Positions 34,401-47,201 of a DNA stretch of 64,000 nt are shown in pieces; positions within the stretch are counted from its first letter, which is position 1, and each line of letters begins with the position of its first letter. The notes below the pieces were generated by a model. It did no database searches. It saw only the letters and a program-made list of their open reading frames with translations, and was not told the DNA's origin. Origin of the DNA: Podospora pseudocomata (Eukaryota; Ascomycota; Sordariomycetes; Sordariales; Podosporaceae); the NCBI RefSeq assembly GCF_035222375.1, contig NW_026946366.1, positions 2,232,001-2,296,000 on the forward strand, in the 5' to 3' direction. The translations under genes and the position numbers were made by a program.

Positions 34401-36591
34401 AAAGCCTTGGATGCTTTGGAGCCATCGGTGTTGAGTGTTCGGATGAAAATCTGAACATAACCTCTGGTGACAACGTTGGAGAGGCTCTGGTTCGCAAAGT
34501 AAACGGTCTGACCTGGAGGGAAGGAACTGGACTTTGGCGACGCCAACAAAGCCAAGGGTGACCTGGACATTTCCTTTGCAACCACCTCCCTCAGACCTCC
34601 TATGATGTCATCAAAAAGACTGCCATCTGCAGTTTGCGAGACCTTGACGAGGAACGTAACCGTGTCCTGAAGAACCAGTGTGTTCGTTTCTTCGCTCATA
34701 CCAGAGAGCAGCCGGCGCACGAGGTCGCCAAGAGCGTCCTCTTCCATGAGATCTTGTGTGAGAGAGAGAAAGTCGTAGACTTCGATGATGATTTCCAAAG
34801 CGTGCAACCGCGTCAGCGGATCCCGGTGTTGGGCCAGGAAAAAGCCATCCATGATTATGTCAAGATTCTTCTTCCACTCCACGTCTGATGGGAAGCAGCT
34901 CCTGTGATCCTTGAAGTAGGCGATGACGAGACCCGCAGCAGAATCGGGAAGGGCCAAGTACACCTGGGTCAGGAATTGCATGCACTCATCTCGTTGCAGC
35001 AGGTCGGATGTTTGGGTGAGTAGGTTTTCGATACGGGTGATGAGGCGTCTCAGCTGCCTGGTAACGGGGTCCTCGGCTTCTGGTACTTGCCGCGGCGAAA
35101 GGAGTGATTCCGAATCTGGGGCCGTGAAGGGGACTGCCTGTGTCCCACACTGGGCAGCAACCTCGAAGATGGAGGACCAGTGCTCGTCTCTGACCATCGG
35201 ACTGATGTTGTTGCGCGCGTCGTCGAATAATGAGTTGATTAACTGCAGAGTATCAGCGGCTATTTTGGTGTTGCTGGACCTAGCAACATTGGCCAGGCCG
35301 TCCACCAGAAGCGCAAGGGACACAGGGGGGTACCCCTTTTCGGCCGATTTGTGAAGGAGCTTCTTCAGTACCGAAAGGGCGCCTCGAATCTCTCTGTTCA
35401 ACTCCTGCTCCTTCTCCTTGTCGTCTGGGGCCGCATAAGTTCGCAGAATGTCCAGCAATATCCTGACCGTGGACTGCCCATGGTGCGATCTGCAAATAAT
35501 GGAGATGGTGTGCCATGACTGTTTCTGCAGGTGAGGCAACTGTTGGTGTATCGTTCCGAGGACTTTGATACAGTCTTTGAGCTTGCCGTTTGGAATGGTC
35601 CCGAACGTGACGAGCGCTTCGATCACGTTGATGCATGCTATCAAATCATCCTCCGATGCCGTTTTTCTACAAATATTGAGCAGCTCGCTCATCAAATCCC
35701 CAACCACTGGATCCCTGGCGAACTTGAAGTTGAATTTGATCACGTCCCTCAGAAGCACAAACAGCTGGGAGAAGTTCTTATCTTCGCCTGCTGCGGCTGA
35801 TTTCCCTTTGCTAGACCCCCCATTCCCTCGCAGTGCCCTTCTACGAGCCTTTCTGACGATTTGGTATGTCTGGTGTAGCCAGGAAATAAGTAACGGGAAT
35901 ATGTCGTACGGGAACCCGGTGATATTGCGACCTTTTGTAGTGAGATCTTCTAGAGCAGCGAGCTGAAGGTGAAAGTCTGCTCGGTTCGCAGGTGCTGTGA
36001 GGGTTTCAAAATACTCGCGGCGCTCCAGCTCGCTGGCAGCTGTGTACTTTGCGCACTCGGTAAGAAGCTCCCAGCCAATCTGTCGGGCGTTTTCTGGATA
36101 GTTTTCGTTGATCAGGTCTTTGCCGGCGTACCATATGTCGAGTACCTAGTCAACGACGTCAGCAACCGGGCCCCGACGGCTTAAGGAGGCACATGGGGAA
36201 CACATACAGGATTCAGTGGAAAATCCCTTATTGCGTAACGAAGCGAAGTTGCCGCAGCTATCCTCTCATTCAGATGACCGTTCCTATTCTTCAACTTTAC
36301 ATATTGCTCAACCTGGTCGGGGGCAAGCCCTCGAAGGGCCGTCGGGAGTGGGCTGTCATCGGCATGTTTCGTCGACGGTGAAGGCTGTGCCTGGGCAGCG
36401 GCGATGGAACCGAGGGACTGAAGTGAAGGTGGTGGTGATTTCGTAAGCCTGCTGCCGCCAGCCAGTCCCTTTAAGACACCGGCAAGGCCTCCGGTGATCC
36501 TCTCCGGGGGCTGGTCGTCTCCGGGAGAGGGGGACATGGGTAGCTGGTCCTCCGAGGCCGAGTGGCCTAGAGACGCTAGTCGGCGCAACAT
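31436..36591 (-). CDS. TSC2: Tuberin/TSC2 homologue, Rap-GAP-type GTPase-activating protein
   Basis: Exons 36591-36208 and 36145-31436, intron 62 nt (GTATGT...TAG); 1697 aa. The long N-terminal part is helical HEAT-like tuberin sequence (EALVTFGTIPNGKLKDCIKV, LHALEIIIEVYDFL, LARNSNTKIAADTL-like repeats). The C-terminal Rap-GAP domain reads IGSPEYLEFLKGLG, YCWRDRVTEIVYHVTTQMP and HKKKHIGNDYVSIVWNESG; the Asn of GND is the catalytic asparagine thumb of TSC2. A Ser/Gly/Thr-rich tail follows. With TSC1 it acts as a GAP on Rheb to restrain TORC1. Budding yeast lacks this gene; many other fungi keep it. Divergent from CSE1 across 1.5 kb. Confidence 0.92.
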
Positions 36592-38111
36592 GTCAGTATA
36601 CCGGCATTCTTTGTAGCGGCAACGACGCAGAACAAGCAGGACAGATAGAAAAGATCAAAAAGCAGCAAAGACAAGAGGAACACTTGTAGTGTCTGTCGTC
36701 CGACGCCAAGAACAGAAACTCGCAAGGCAGTGGTTTAGCCCTGCAGGAAGCTTGCAGGAGCCGCATGCAGGCTCAGAAGTCCGGGGCGGGGGAGGGCGAT
36801 CGAAACACGGCGGGAGCGAGAGCTGTGAATCGTCGGGTTCCCTCAATATGACATGGCCATGGCCTGACGGGAGGGTGTGGTCAGGTCGGGGGCGGCCTAA
36901 CTTAAGGGGGAAAGTCGCAAGAGATGTCGAGACATGTTTGTCTAGAAATAACCTGGAAAATTCTCGAGACAGGACAAGACAAGACATACGTTCGACTTAC
37001 ACGTAATGTGCTAATCGCAACAGGAAGAGGCAGGTCACAGAGACACAAGCCAGCGAGGGGAGCCGTCCCCCTCCTTGTCTATCTCTTCCCACCCTTCCTC
37101 ACTTTCAATCGGGAATCGGGTCTGGTGACTGGTCCTCCACACTCTTCACGCCACCAGCTGGGGGGCACATGCGCCAACGTCCGGAAGGGTGCAGTCGGGA
37201 AGCTGTGTGATGGTGTTTCAGCTGTCGGGATGGTCTGGCCTTTGTGATGTGTGATTACTCGCTTTCTTTGATTGGAATAACGTTGGAAGATGGACTTGCA
37301 GACTGGCGGACTGGCGATCACTGGCGGACTCCTGAAAAATCAAGCTACCGGTCAGTGGTGTTCTTGGGGCAGCGATGACGGAACATGGCCCAGTGAAACC
37401 CACTGGTGGCAGCGATTGGATGGACCCCACGATGAGCTGGGGGGGGGTTGTTGACGGCTGCGTGTTGACCCGCCCCAGCCAATCACACCTTCCTGGCTTG
37501 CAGGACGACGATGGAAAAAAAAAGCAACAAAAAAAGTGATATGGAAAACTGAGATTTTCTGTCAAGTTTTGCAGAGAGCACTGTGGCACTGTTGTTTGTG
37601 TCAGGGAGAGACGGTCCGGTGCTCCATGGTCAAAGAATAGATCGAGCAGGCTATAGAGAGAATGATGACTAAAAGGCTAATGGAGATAGTTTGCGTCTTA
37701 TGCAAGTTCCATCACAATGAATGAGTAAGAGACAAGGTTCGTTTGATAGAGGACGATAAGCCGTTATCATCGTCTTTCCCAGAGCTTCCTTCCCCACCAT
37801 TTGGAGGGCCGACGGCAAGTACCGCACGCACCCCGCTACCTAACAAGGTCCCTGAGCCTCTGAGGTGGCCCGTGGCCTTGCGCCAGCCAAGGCTCTGATA
37901 ATTTTGGATCCCAGGCGGAGGCTGCCAGAAGACCTTCTCCCCCACCATAACTCTGGCAACCGTCAAGCGCTTTTTCAGGTGTTTTTGTTTTGCTTCCAAA
38001 ATTGAAGCCACTGCCACATACACGTCGTCATATTGCTTGCAACCTCCCAACACACATCTCACCATCACAAGTAGTACAAATACCACGAGAACAACGAAGC
38101 AGCTGCCAAAC
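36592..38111. other. 1.5-kb intergenic between divergent TSC2 and CSE1
   Basis: No gene recognised; it contains the promoters and leaders of both neighbours. Open frames are under about 135 codons, overlap on both strands and carry no domain. Confidence 0.5.
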
Positions 38112-41100
38112 ATGGCGACCGACCTGGTGCAGATCGCTCAGCTGCTTAACCTGACACTGGATGCGAAGCAGCACCGCAAAGGTAGGCATCAATCACATAG
38201 CAAATTCCCGCTCCGTGACCACTCAGACTAACTTTTGTTTCTCTTTTCCTCTTTTTCAGCTGAGGCCGAGCTCAAGATTCTATCAGAACAGCCCAACTAT
38301 TCCCTGTCCCTTCTCACACTCGTCCACGATGCCACGAAACCAACCCAGACCCGCCTCGCGGCAGCCCTTGCCTTTAAGAACTTTATCCGCCACAACTGGG
38401 TAAACGAGGATGGATCCCACAAGCTTGCTGCGAACGAGGTTGAGACCATCAAGAAGGAGATTGTCGGCATGATGATTGAAGCCCCCAGCCAAATTCAGGC
38501 CCAACTGGGCGAGGCCATCTCGACCATTGCCGATTCCGATTTCTGGGAGCGCTGGGACACCCTTACCCAAGATCTTGTCAGCCGCCTTTCTCCAACGAGT
38601 TTTAAGCAAACAAATGGCGTTTTGGAGGTTGCACACTCGATTTTCGGTCGGTGGCGCCCTCTGTTCTCGAGCAACGACCTGAACCGCGAAGTGCTGCATG
38701 TGGTTGGTGTGTTTGGTGACCCCTTTACCCAGATGCTGGGCATTGCCGACCAGCAAATTGGGGCCAACTCGGGCCACGAAGCCGAGCTCAGGGGTTGGCT
38801 TACCACGATGAGTCTCCTCGTTAAGATCTTCTACGACCTTTCGTGCCAGGACCTACCACCAGTCATCGAGTCGAACCTGCAGTCCATCACCGTGCTCCTC
38901 CACAAGTATCTCAGTTACACCAATCCAATCTTTGATGGCGAGGAGGATGATCCCACGCCACTCGAGAACCTCAAGTCAGACATCTGCGAAGTTCTTCAGC
39001 TGTACACAAACAAGTACGACGATGACTTCAACCCATATGTCCAAAAGTTCACCCAGGATGTGTGGAACGTGCTCTCCAGCGTTGGGCCCGAGAAGAGATA
39101 TGACATCCTCACTTGCCAAGCGCTTAAATTCCTTACCGCTGTGGCTTCAGTGTCTAGGCACGCACAGATTTTCAGCGACGAGGCGACACTGGGCACAATT
39201 GTTGAGAAGGTCATTATCCCAAATGTGTCTCTCAGAGAATCGGATGTTGAAATGTTCGAGGACGAACCGATCGAATTCATCAGACATGATCTGGAGGGCT
39301 CCGATACCGACTCGAGAAGAAGGGCTTCGACCGATTTTCTCCAGAAGCTGCTCGGAAACTTTGAGATGCTGGTGACACAAGTGGTCTTCAAGTACATCAA
39401 CCATTTCCTCGAGCAAGGAAAGACTGACTGGAAGGCCAAGGATACCGCTGTGTATCTCTTCCTCGCCATTGCTGCCAAGGGTGCCGTTACGGCATCTCAC
39501 GGTGTCAAGACGGTCAACAGCCATATCAATGTGGTGGAGTTTTTCACCCAACATATTGCTGGTGACCTTGTTGGTGGGGACTCGCATCCTATTGCCAAGG
39601 TTGATGCTATCAAGTACCTCTACAACTTCCGCAGCCAGCTTGACAAGGCCCAGTGGGCCGCTGCTATGCAGCCACTCATCCAGAACCTGGGTTCAGACAA
39701 CTATGTGGTCTACACTTATGCGGCCATTGCGGTCGAGAGAGTGCTTTACCTGACGGACGATTCCGGCCAGCACATTTTCCCTCGGGCTGACATCCAGCCC
39801 CATGCCAAGGAGCTCTTGGAACACCTCTTCAGTCTTGTTGAAAAGGACGCCTCGCCAGCAAAGTTGCAGGAGAATGAGTTCTTGATGAGGTGCATCATGC
39901 GCGTTCTGATCGTTCTCAAGGAGGGGGCGGCCGAGTGTGGTATCAACAATATTCTCACTCACCTGAATGGCATCACCAATATCATCAAGCAGAACCCCAG
40001 CAACCCGCGCTTTTACTACTATCACTTTGAGGCCATGGGAGCCCTTGTCAGGTAGGACTTTTTGGTTTCTTGACTGCACTGGACTGGAATCGCTAACTTG
40101 TAACAGATACTGCAGTAGTCTGCCTCAGGTCGACCTTATCAGCCGCCTGTGGGAGCCGTTTGCATTGATTCTTACCGAGGATGTGTCCGAGTTCATCCCC
40201 TTCGTCTTCCAGATCTTCTCGCTTCTTTTGGAGCTCAACCCAACCGCGCAGATTCCAGGCGATTTCAAGGCTCTTTTGGAACTTGTGCTTACCCCGACTC
40301 TATGGGACACCAGAGGCAATACACCCCCTCTTTCCCGGTTCCTTGCGGCCATCATCCCCAAGGCCGCCCAGGCCATTGTGCTGGAGAACAAGCTGGAAGC
40401 CGTACTCCTCATCTTCCAGCGTCTTTTGGCCAGCAAAAAGACGTCGCAGAATGCCTTTGACATCATCGACTCCGTCGTGACCACATTCCCTGCGTAAGTG
40501 CCTAACTCCAGTTCGAATGATTCAAAAAGGCTAACCTCGTTGCTATAGTGAGGTGTTGGAGCCATTCTTCACCAATGTGGTCGGTCTTGTCTTCGACAGC
40601 GTCCAGAAGCACCCTAGCGATTCGCACAAGCTCCGTGTAGCGCGTTTCTACCATCTCGTCTCCGCCAAGCCAGGGCTCGGGGCCGACTTCTTCATCAAGC
40701 ACGCCGATGCCGTCCAGGCAAACGTTTTTACTCCTTTCTACCTGCAGGTTATCCGACCAACCACTGCCTTGTTCGCCAAGCCGGTGGACCGCAAGCTGGC
40801 TGTTGTTTCTTACACCAAGACGCTGTGCGAGTCCGAGGCCTTTGCCACGCGCTACGCCAAGGGCTGGGGCTTCACCTGCACGAACCTGCTGGACCTCCTC
40901 AAGAACCCACCCAGGGTTGCTGCTGGTCTTGGTGACGAGCTCCTTGTTGAGAACGATGTGGACGACATTGGCTTCGGCATTGGTTTCACGCCTTTGAACA
41001 CGTGCAAGCGCGGCCCCACGGATGCCTACCCCGAGATCACTGAGATTGAGAAGTGGGTCGGACAGTATGTCAAGGAGGCGAACGCGAAGATGAACGGGCA

Positions 41101-41170
41101 GATCACTCGGTTTGCTCAGGAGAGGCTGGCTCCTGAGGCCCAGCAGTTCTTTGCACCTTATCTGGCTTAA
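38112..41170 (+). CDS. CSE1: Importin-alpha re-exporter CSE1 (exportin-2/CAS)
   Basis: Four exons: 38112-38181, 38260-40051, 40107-40493 and 40549-41170; 956 aa, as in yeast Cse1 (960). The N-terminal importin-beta domain is clear (LNLTLDAKQHRKAEAELKIL, LAAALAFKNFIRHNW). Further conserved blocks are LSYTNPIFDGEEDDPTPLEN, LKSDICEVLQLYTNKYDDDF, MFEDEPIEFIRHDLEGSDTD, SRRRASTDFLQKLLGNFE, and near the end RFYHLVSAKPGLGADFF. Cse1 is a HEAT-repeat karyopherin that carries importin-alpha back to the cytoplasm with Ran-GTP. The first exon of 70 nt holds the start; all intron phases agree. Confidence 0.96.
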
Positions 41171-41999
41171 GGGGGGGTCAGCATGGGGAGAAGAGGAGGC
41201 GGTGATTATGTATGTTGAGGGGAGTGTTTGGCGTTTGGGAGCAGCATTGGAGGTAAACAATTGATGGGCATATTTGTTGGTATTGCTTTGGGGGGTAATG
41301 TTGAGCGGAACAGAGCTCGAGACCAGACAAAAGAAGATTAAAAGGGGTGGGGAATGAATACATTTTGATGGCAATGGCAAAGCGATGGATGGAGTTTTTG
41401 ATGATGGGGTGTGAAGTGATGCTTGAAGAAGTTCTATATATGATGGCTTTTTGTTAGATGGTAAACATGATATTACCAAAATACCGCTTCTTCCACGCCA
41501 CCCTTGATTCTCAGCCAACAGAAGTCTTGATTGTCACTTTCAAAAGATGTTGTTTGGTAGGACTCGTTCTTTTCGTCCCGTCCCTTGCTTGTCCTAATCA
41601 CACCGAGCTACGGTCGACTCAGCGGCACAGCTGTAGCCTATCAGTACCCGATCTGCAAAAAGATGTGTTTCAAGGACTTCTTTCAAACGTCCACTAATCT
41701 GCCACTAATAGTTAGCAGCATTTGACCCCCAGCGCCCCCGCAGCGGGCATCCTTCTTCAATCTCCATTTTCCAGCCCTGTGGTTTGAACTGTTGGGACCC
41801 CTGTTTGAGTCGACAGCTCAACGGCGGCTGGTGCTGCGCCCTCCCTGGGGAAACATCTTTCTTTTACCTAGCACCACCACCCCTCCTTTTTTTTCTTTAT
41901 TTTAACCTTCTTTGTTTCTCTCCCTCTCGAACCTGACTACGGCTCCAGGTCTGTATACTCACCACGCGATTGACTGATTAATCCTCGGTGCGCGCAACA
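41171..41999. other. Intergenic between CSE1 and the F-box gene
   Basis: 829 bp, same-strand neighbours. T-rich stretch near 41885-41912 lies just upstream of the F-box leader. No gene seen. Confidence 0.5.
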
Positions 42000-44134
42000 A
42001 TGGGCTTCTTCTCGCGCATAAAAAAGAACAAGTCGCTTGATGGTGGTGGTGGTGGGGCGGCGCATTACGATCCTAGGTTCAGCAATGACCAAACGACAAC
42101 ACCACGATCCAACAGTTATGACCCGAGAGACTACCAACTATCCGGCTCTGGGTTCAGGGCCATGGTGACGGGCAATTCACCTAGATTGATTGCCCAACTG
42201 CCCGAGGGGGTGCTACGGCGTATCTTCGGACTGGTGTGCCCCCATGCCAGGGACGAGAGCTACGAGACGTTTGAGGGGAGCGCAATGATGATTGTTGGGG
42301 GGGAAGAGGAGAGGTGCATGCTTTGTGACATGAGGGATTTGGCGCATTGCGTTGGGGTGTGTAGACGGTGGAGGGGGGAGGGGGTCAAGGTTTTGTATGT
42401 GTCTCCCTTCATTGCAACACAGGACAATGCTGATATTCTGGTTGGGGGGGGGGGTTGAAAAGGTATCATAGTATACGACTCGATCCGGTGCATTACTGCC
42501 CTCTGGAACCGATACTTTCTGATCGAAGAAAACGCCGCTCGTTTTTTGACAGGAATGGCTCGCCGGAGGATCCGTGTTTGATGAGGCTGAAGCTGCTGTG
42601 TCGGACGTTGAGGGAGGACCCGGTTAGGAGGGGGGCGTTGGTGAGATATCTCAAGATGCCGTACATGCTTAGGGAAGCGGCGCAGGCGGATTTGGCGAGG
42701 ACGATTGCGGTTACGCCGGGGTTGAGATATGTTGATTTACCAGAGGGCTTGTTTACCGACGAGCCGGGGTTTGTGACGTTGCGGCTGGAGGTCCAGGCGA
42801 GGTGTTTGGAGTTGAGGAAGATGAGCTACATGCGCGGGAGCGAGAACTCTTTGCAGGCGCTAGCGACGGGGAGGGTGTGGACGAGGCTGGAGGTGTTGGA
42901 GCTGAATAGGATAGGGATGGACGGGGGGATGTTGAGGTTGGTGTTGGGTGGGTTGGGGGGGTTGAAGGCGCTGAAGATGTCGGAGATGGATGTCGGGGAT
43001 GAGGTTTTTTCGAGTGGGTGGGAGGAGCAGCTGCCTCCTTTTCCGGGGACGATCGAGGAGTTGGTTTTGACCGACTGCAAGAATATCACTGGGGATGGCC
43101 TGAGGTCGTGGCTATCCACCTCCCCTGAATCACGAGAGCGGCTCCGGGTGCTGACCCTTAACAACACTGGTGTCCGCGTTTGGGGGCTACACTCGATCAT
43201 ATCCCTCGCTCGCGGATTGAAACACCTCTCCATCGTCGAAAGGGTCACCGTCGCCATGCCTTCCTCTCCAGACCTCCAACCCCTCAGGAGCACCACCCTC
43301 GAAACCCTCCGCTACGAAATCACCTCCGCGACCCCAACCAAGAAATACGGCTCCCCACCACACAACTCCTCAAGCATTACCTCATCCTACTACACCTATC
43401 TGGCCACCTCCCTCCTATCAGGCGGCCTGCCACAACTCCGCTCCGCCTATGTTAGGGACACCACCTTCCCCGACCTCCTCCTCGGCCTACCGCCTCTCCC
43501 TTTACCCTCCTTTAGTTCCTCTCCCGCCCGACCAGGCAGCTCCTCCTCCATAACACCCTTTTCGTCATCCCCATCAAGACCCGCCAATTTCGGTGGTCTC
43601 CCCCCCTTACAACCCGGCTCCTCACTACCCAACTCCAACCCCTTCTCCCCCGGCCACCGCCCCCAAGGCAGCCTGTCCAGCCTCTCCCCCTTTGGTCAGA
43701 ACCAACAACAAACCAATCGCTTCAGCAGCAACAACCCCTTCGCCAGCCTCACCACCGCCCACAACGCCTTCCTCAACCTCCCCGCAAAGCTGGAAGTTTT
43801 TACAAAATCCGAAGAGGACGACGCGCTAAACTGGAATTTTGTCCGCATCGGCGGCGGCGGTGGCGGCGGTGGGAGACAAAACAAGGGGGAGAGACCACTA
43901 AGCAGTTACGGCTTGGGTGCTGATATCTTGGGTGACGCAGGCGGTTGGAGCTCTGGTGCCGGGGCAAGGAGGAGCGTGCTTGTTGGTGGGAGGGGGGAGG
44001 GAGGCGGGTTTTTGGCTGTTCCCACTGATGTGCCGAGGGGGAGACAAGAGGAGGAACAGCAACAAGAAGAGTGGCCTAGGCCGAGGACGCGGGACGGGGA
44101 GGGGAGGAGGGATAGGTTGGATTTGTGGAGGTGA
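42000..44134 (+). CDS. F-box protein with leucine-rich region
   Basis: Exons 42000-42394 and 42463-44134; intron 68 nt with donor GTATGT, containing an 11-base G run, and acceptor AAAAG; 688 aa. After a Gly/Asn-rich start, an F-box-like segment reads LIAQLPEGVLRRIFGLVCPH, then CMLCDMRDLAHCVGVCRRWR, and across the intron VKVLYHSIRLDPVHYC. LRR-like strands follow (LRYVDLPEGLF, LEVLELNRIGMDGGML, LEELVLTDCKNITGDGLRSW-type repeats). The C-terminal third is Ser/Pro/Gly/Asn-rich and probably disordered. F-box proteins recruit substrates to SCF ubiquitin ligases; the substrate is unknown. The family is conserved in filamentous ascomycetes, from memory. Confidence 0.83.
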
Positions 44135-44314
44135 TATAAACACGATACAATGGCGTGGCTGGGACAATGAAAGGGTTGATAATGGGATACATGAATGGCA
44201 TATGACGACGGTGGGTTGGGTAGGGATGGGATATATACAGCTCTTTTTCTTTGGGAGCGAATTTTTTTTTTTTTTACGAGCGTGGGCAAAAAAGGAATTT
44301 GCGTGTACTATACC

Positions 44315-44346
<32 letters not shown>

Positions 44347-44831
44347 TTGTTTTTTTTTCTTTTTACTGGCAGGAACCTATCTACCTAGGCAGAAAAGCAT
44401 AACCGCATTTCAATTTTCACATTTCAAGAATACCAATATCATCTCATGTTCTGAATAACGTTAAGACTGCCTTGGCCGCTTTAACGTGACCTACAACTTC
44501 ACACAACACAACATCAACCTCACAGCCTGTTGAGACACCATAAACAAAAATCTCATCAATCATAGTACATTACACCCCAAATACATCCCGGCACTTTCAA
44601 TATGCATGTCGCATACAATCTACACAATGTGCTTAACTAGGTACATACAATAATTTCAAAAAAGCCTCCCCCCCTCCCATCCATTCAATCCATGAACCAT
44701 TTCCCTTCTCATACACCCACCCAACACCAATTTTTTTCAGAAACTCATTTTTCGTCCCATGAATATGCTAGACTCAATGCTTGCTAATTATACTAACCGG
44801 GCACGCTCAAAGAAAAAAGACCGGCTCTTGC
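44135..44831. other. 3' intergenic between convergent F-box and glycogen synthase genes
   Basis: Holds a C-run followed directly by a long T-run (about 44311-44349) and AT-rich sequence around 44400-44780 suitable for 3'-end formation of both genes. No gene seen. Confidence 0.55.
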
Positions 44832-47201
44832 TTAGTTGCCGTTGACGTGAGGGGGCGTCGCCGCTCCGCTGGGTTGCTTGGTTCGAAGGGTGAGAGGGAA
44901 CGGGTACTCATCGGGGTCCTCTTCCTCACTGTCGTATCAAGGTCAGCAACGGTTTCAAAGCAAAAAATGCAGTAGACCAAAAGTAAAACTTACGGAAGCT
45001 TCCACGCGACGTAGTCCTCAGTGCTGAGTCCCTCCCGACCCTCCTGGAGACTGGCAAAGTCGCCAGGAGTCATCATGCCGGTCCTGTCCCTGGGCGAGCC
45101 AGGCACCGAGAATGGCCGCGAGATCTTTTGCTCGGGGCCAGGAATGTAGTCCTCCTCCTCGTCACCATTGAACGAGGTTGGGTAGGCCCGTCTGAGGGCG
45201 AGCTGGCGAGCCTTGACATATTCCATGCCCATACGCTTCCAGTCAAGGAGGTCGCTCAGACGCTCCGTCCGGTTGCGCTGGTTGATGCGCTGGCGACGGC
45301 TCTTTTGTGTAAAGTCAAACATGCTCGAGGTAAGCTGGTTGACCGAGTCGTCCACACCCTTGTTACGGCGGTCGACGATGTAGATACCATAATCGCTCGA
45401 GTTCTCAATCAACTCCTCCATGTAGCAGCCAAAACCGGAAAGGTTGGTTGTGATGCTGGGCACACCCATCACGGTGCATTCGGCTGGCGTGTAGCCCCAT
45501 GGCTCGTAGTACGACGCAAAGACACCCAAGTGTGTGCCACGCACAAAGTCGTCGTAGTCAAGCGGGAGCACCGGGTTCGCAGAGTTCAGGAATTCTGGGT
45601 GGAAGATGATCTTGACGCGGTCCGATGGGTGGTTGAAGAGCTGTACCCGACGGATCTGGTTCAGAATAGGATCCTCGCTGTCGTTGACCATGTTGTGCGT
45701 GACAATAGGGGGAAGTCCGTGCCTCTTCATGGCAAAGAGACGGCGACGAAGCAAGACACGGTCCTGGCTGGTGAGGATCTCCTTGTCATCAGGCATCGGC
45801 TCTCCGTCGTGCCACTTGAGGGAGCGTTCAAAAATGCGTCTGCCAATGTTGCGCTCAATCGTGTCCACGGTGTCTCTGAGCGACTTGATAACGGCCTGGC
45901 CCTTGAGGGCCTCCACAGTCAGCGAGGTGGTCTGGGCGGGCATGATGATAAAGGCAACGACGGTGGTCTTGCTGCCAGAGCTCTTGAGGCGGTGGTTCAG
46001 ACGAGCGAGGGACTCGATGAACATGTCTACACCCTTATTCCGGAACTCGTAGCGACCAGCCGTGAAGAAGTAGAGAGTGTTTTCAGGATCGAAATCGTAG
46101 TGACCATAGAAGTGACCGCGGACAAAGTCGTGGATCTTCTCCTTGGACTGTTGGTGAAGGTTCTGGAACTCGTGCATGGCGGAGAACTTGGTGACGTTGA
46201 GACCATTGGGCAGCACTCCGTCGGGCTTGCGCTTCAAGAGATGCTCGCTCTCGTACGCGGTAATGTGCGAGACGGTGGTGAAGACATCACAGGAGTGAGC
46301 CGACGCCCGCTCGATGCAGTACCGATGGTAGATACCGCGCTTGCCAGCCTCGGCGTCGACGTCAAAGTATTGCAGGTTGTTGTAGAAATCGACCGAGCCG
46401 GCGCAGAGGTACCGACCGAGAAGCGTAGCGTGGGTGGTGAAGATGGTGGTAACATCAATACGGCGCCTCTTGCACAGAGGAAGGGCGACACCGGCGAGCC
46501 ACTCGTGGAAGTGGGCAATGACAGCCTTCTTCTTTTCGTGGCACACAAACTAGAACATGGTGTCAGTGAAACCGTTGCTTTGGGCGGGTTGTCAGACCCG
46601 GAACAATACCTCTCCAAGGAACCATGCGACAAGGTAACCAAACACAACAGCCTCGTTTGTTTCCTCGTCATTATCAGGGGAGGGGATAGAGGCCACGTTC
46701 CACAGATCCGTCTTCCACTCGTTCAGATAATGATATGCGGTTTTCGTGTCAAAGAGAAGGACTCTTGGCGCACCCTCGATCAGCCAGCGACCATACAGAA
46801 TACCAATGCCACGATCCCTCATGGACTGAATCGTCGCAGCAAGCTCGGGGTTGGTGGGTTCGATCGCCTCGACCTCGACGGCCGCCTGAAGGGGGGTGTT
46901 AGCTGCATGGTCACGGTCACCAATGGGGGCTAATGCAGGGCAGGAGAAACTCACAGACTGGTGATTAAGGGGTCCGATGAGCGTGTAACGGTCGCCATAT
47001 TCAGCAGTTGTTACTGGAGCCTTGGACTTGATCACAGAGTAGATACCACCAACTGTGCAACGAACACCCCGGTCAGCGAAGGTTCGAGAATGTTATTGCT
47101 TGAGGGCACATATCCAACATACCACGATGCGCCACTTCTGTCGCAATCTCGAAGAGGAGGTGGTTCCTGACCTCGCGAGGTTCGCGTCCGTCGTCTGCCA
47201 T
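44832..47201 (-). CDS. gsy1: Glycogen synthase (GT3 family)
   Basis: Five exons: 47201-47123, 47052-46955, 46885-46610, 46549-44994 and 44928-44832; 701 aa, matching yeast Gsy2 (705). It transfers glucose from UDP-glucose to glycogen. Visible features: N-terminal substrate loop [17 protein letters not shown] across intron 1; [19 protein letters not shown] across intron 3; the GT3 catalytic E-x7-E in [17 protein letters not shown]; the arginine cluster [20 protein letters not shown] that binds glucose-6-phosphate; and the phosphoregulated tail [11 protein letters not shown] and [10 protein letters not shown], as in Gsy2. The last exon ends HVNGN before TAA. Four AGGGG stress-type boxes lie upstream. 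Confidence 0.96.

Noticed and set aside
37712-38113. 133-codon minus-strand frame starting at the CSE1 start codon
   Set aside because: Overlaps the CSE1 leader in antisense and has no recognisable domain.
45128-46933. A 601-codon open frame antisense to glycogen synthase
   Set aside because: It lies opposite strongly conserved coding sequence, has no recognisable domain and crosses the synthase introns; it is a codon-bias shadow.
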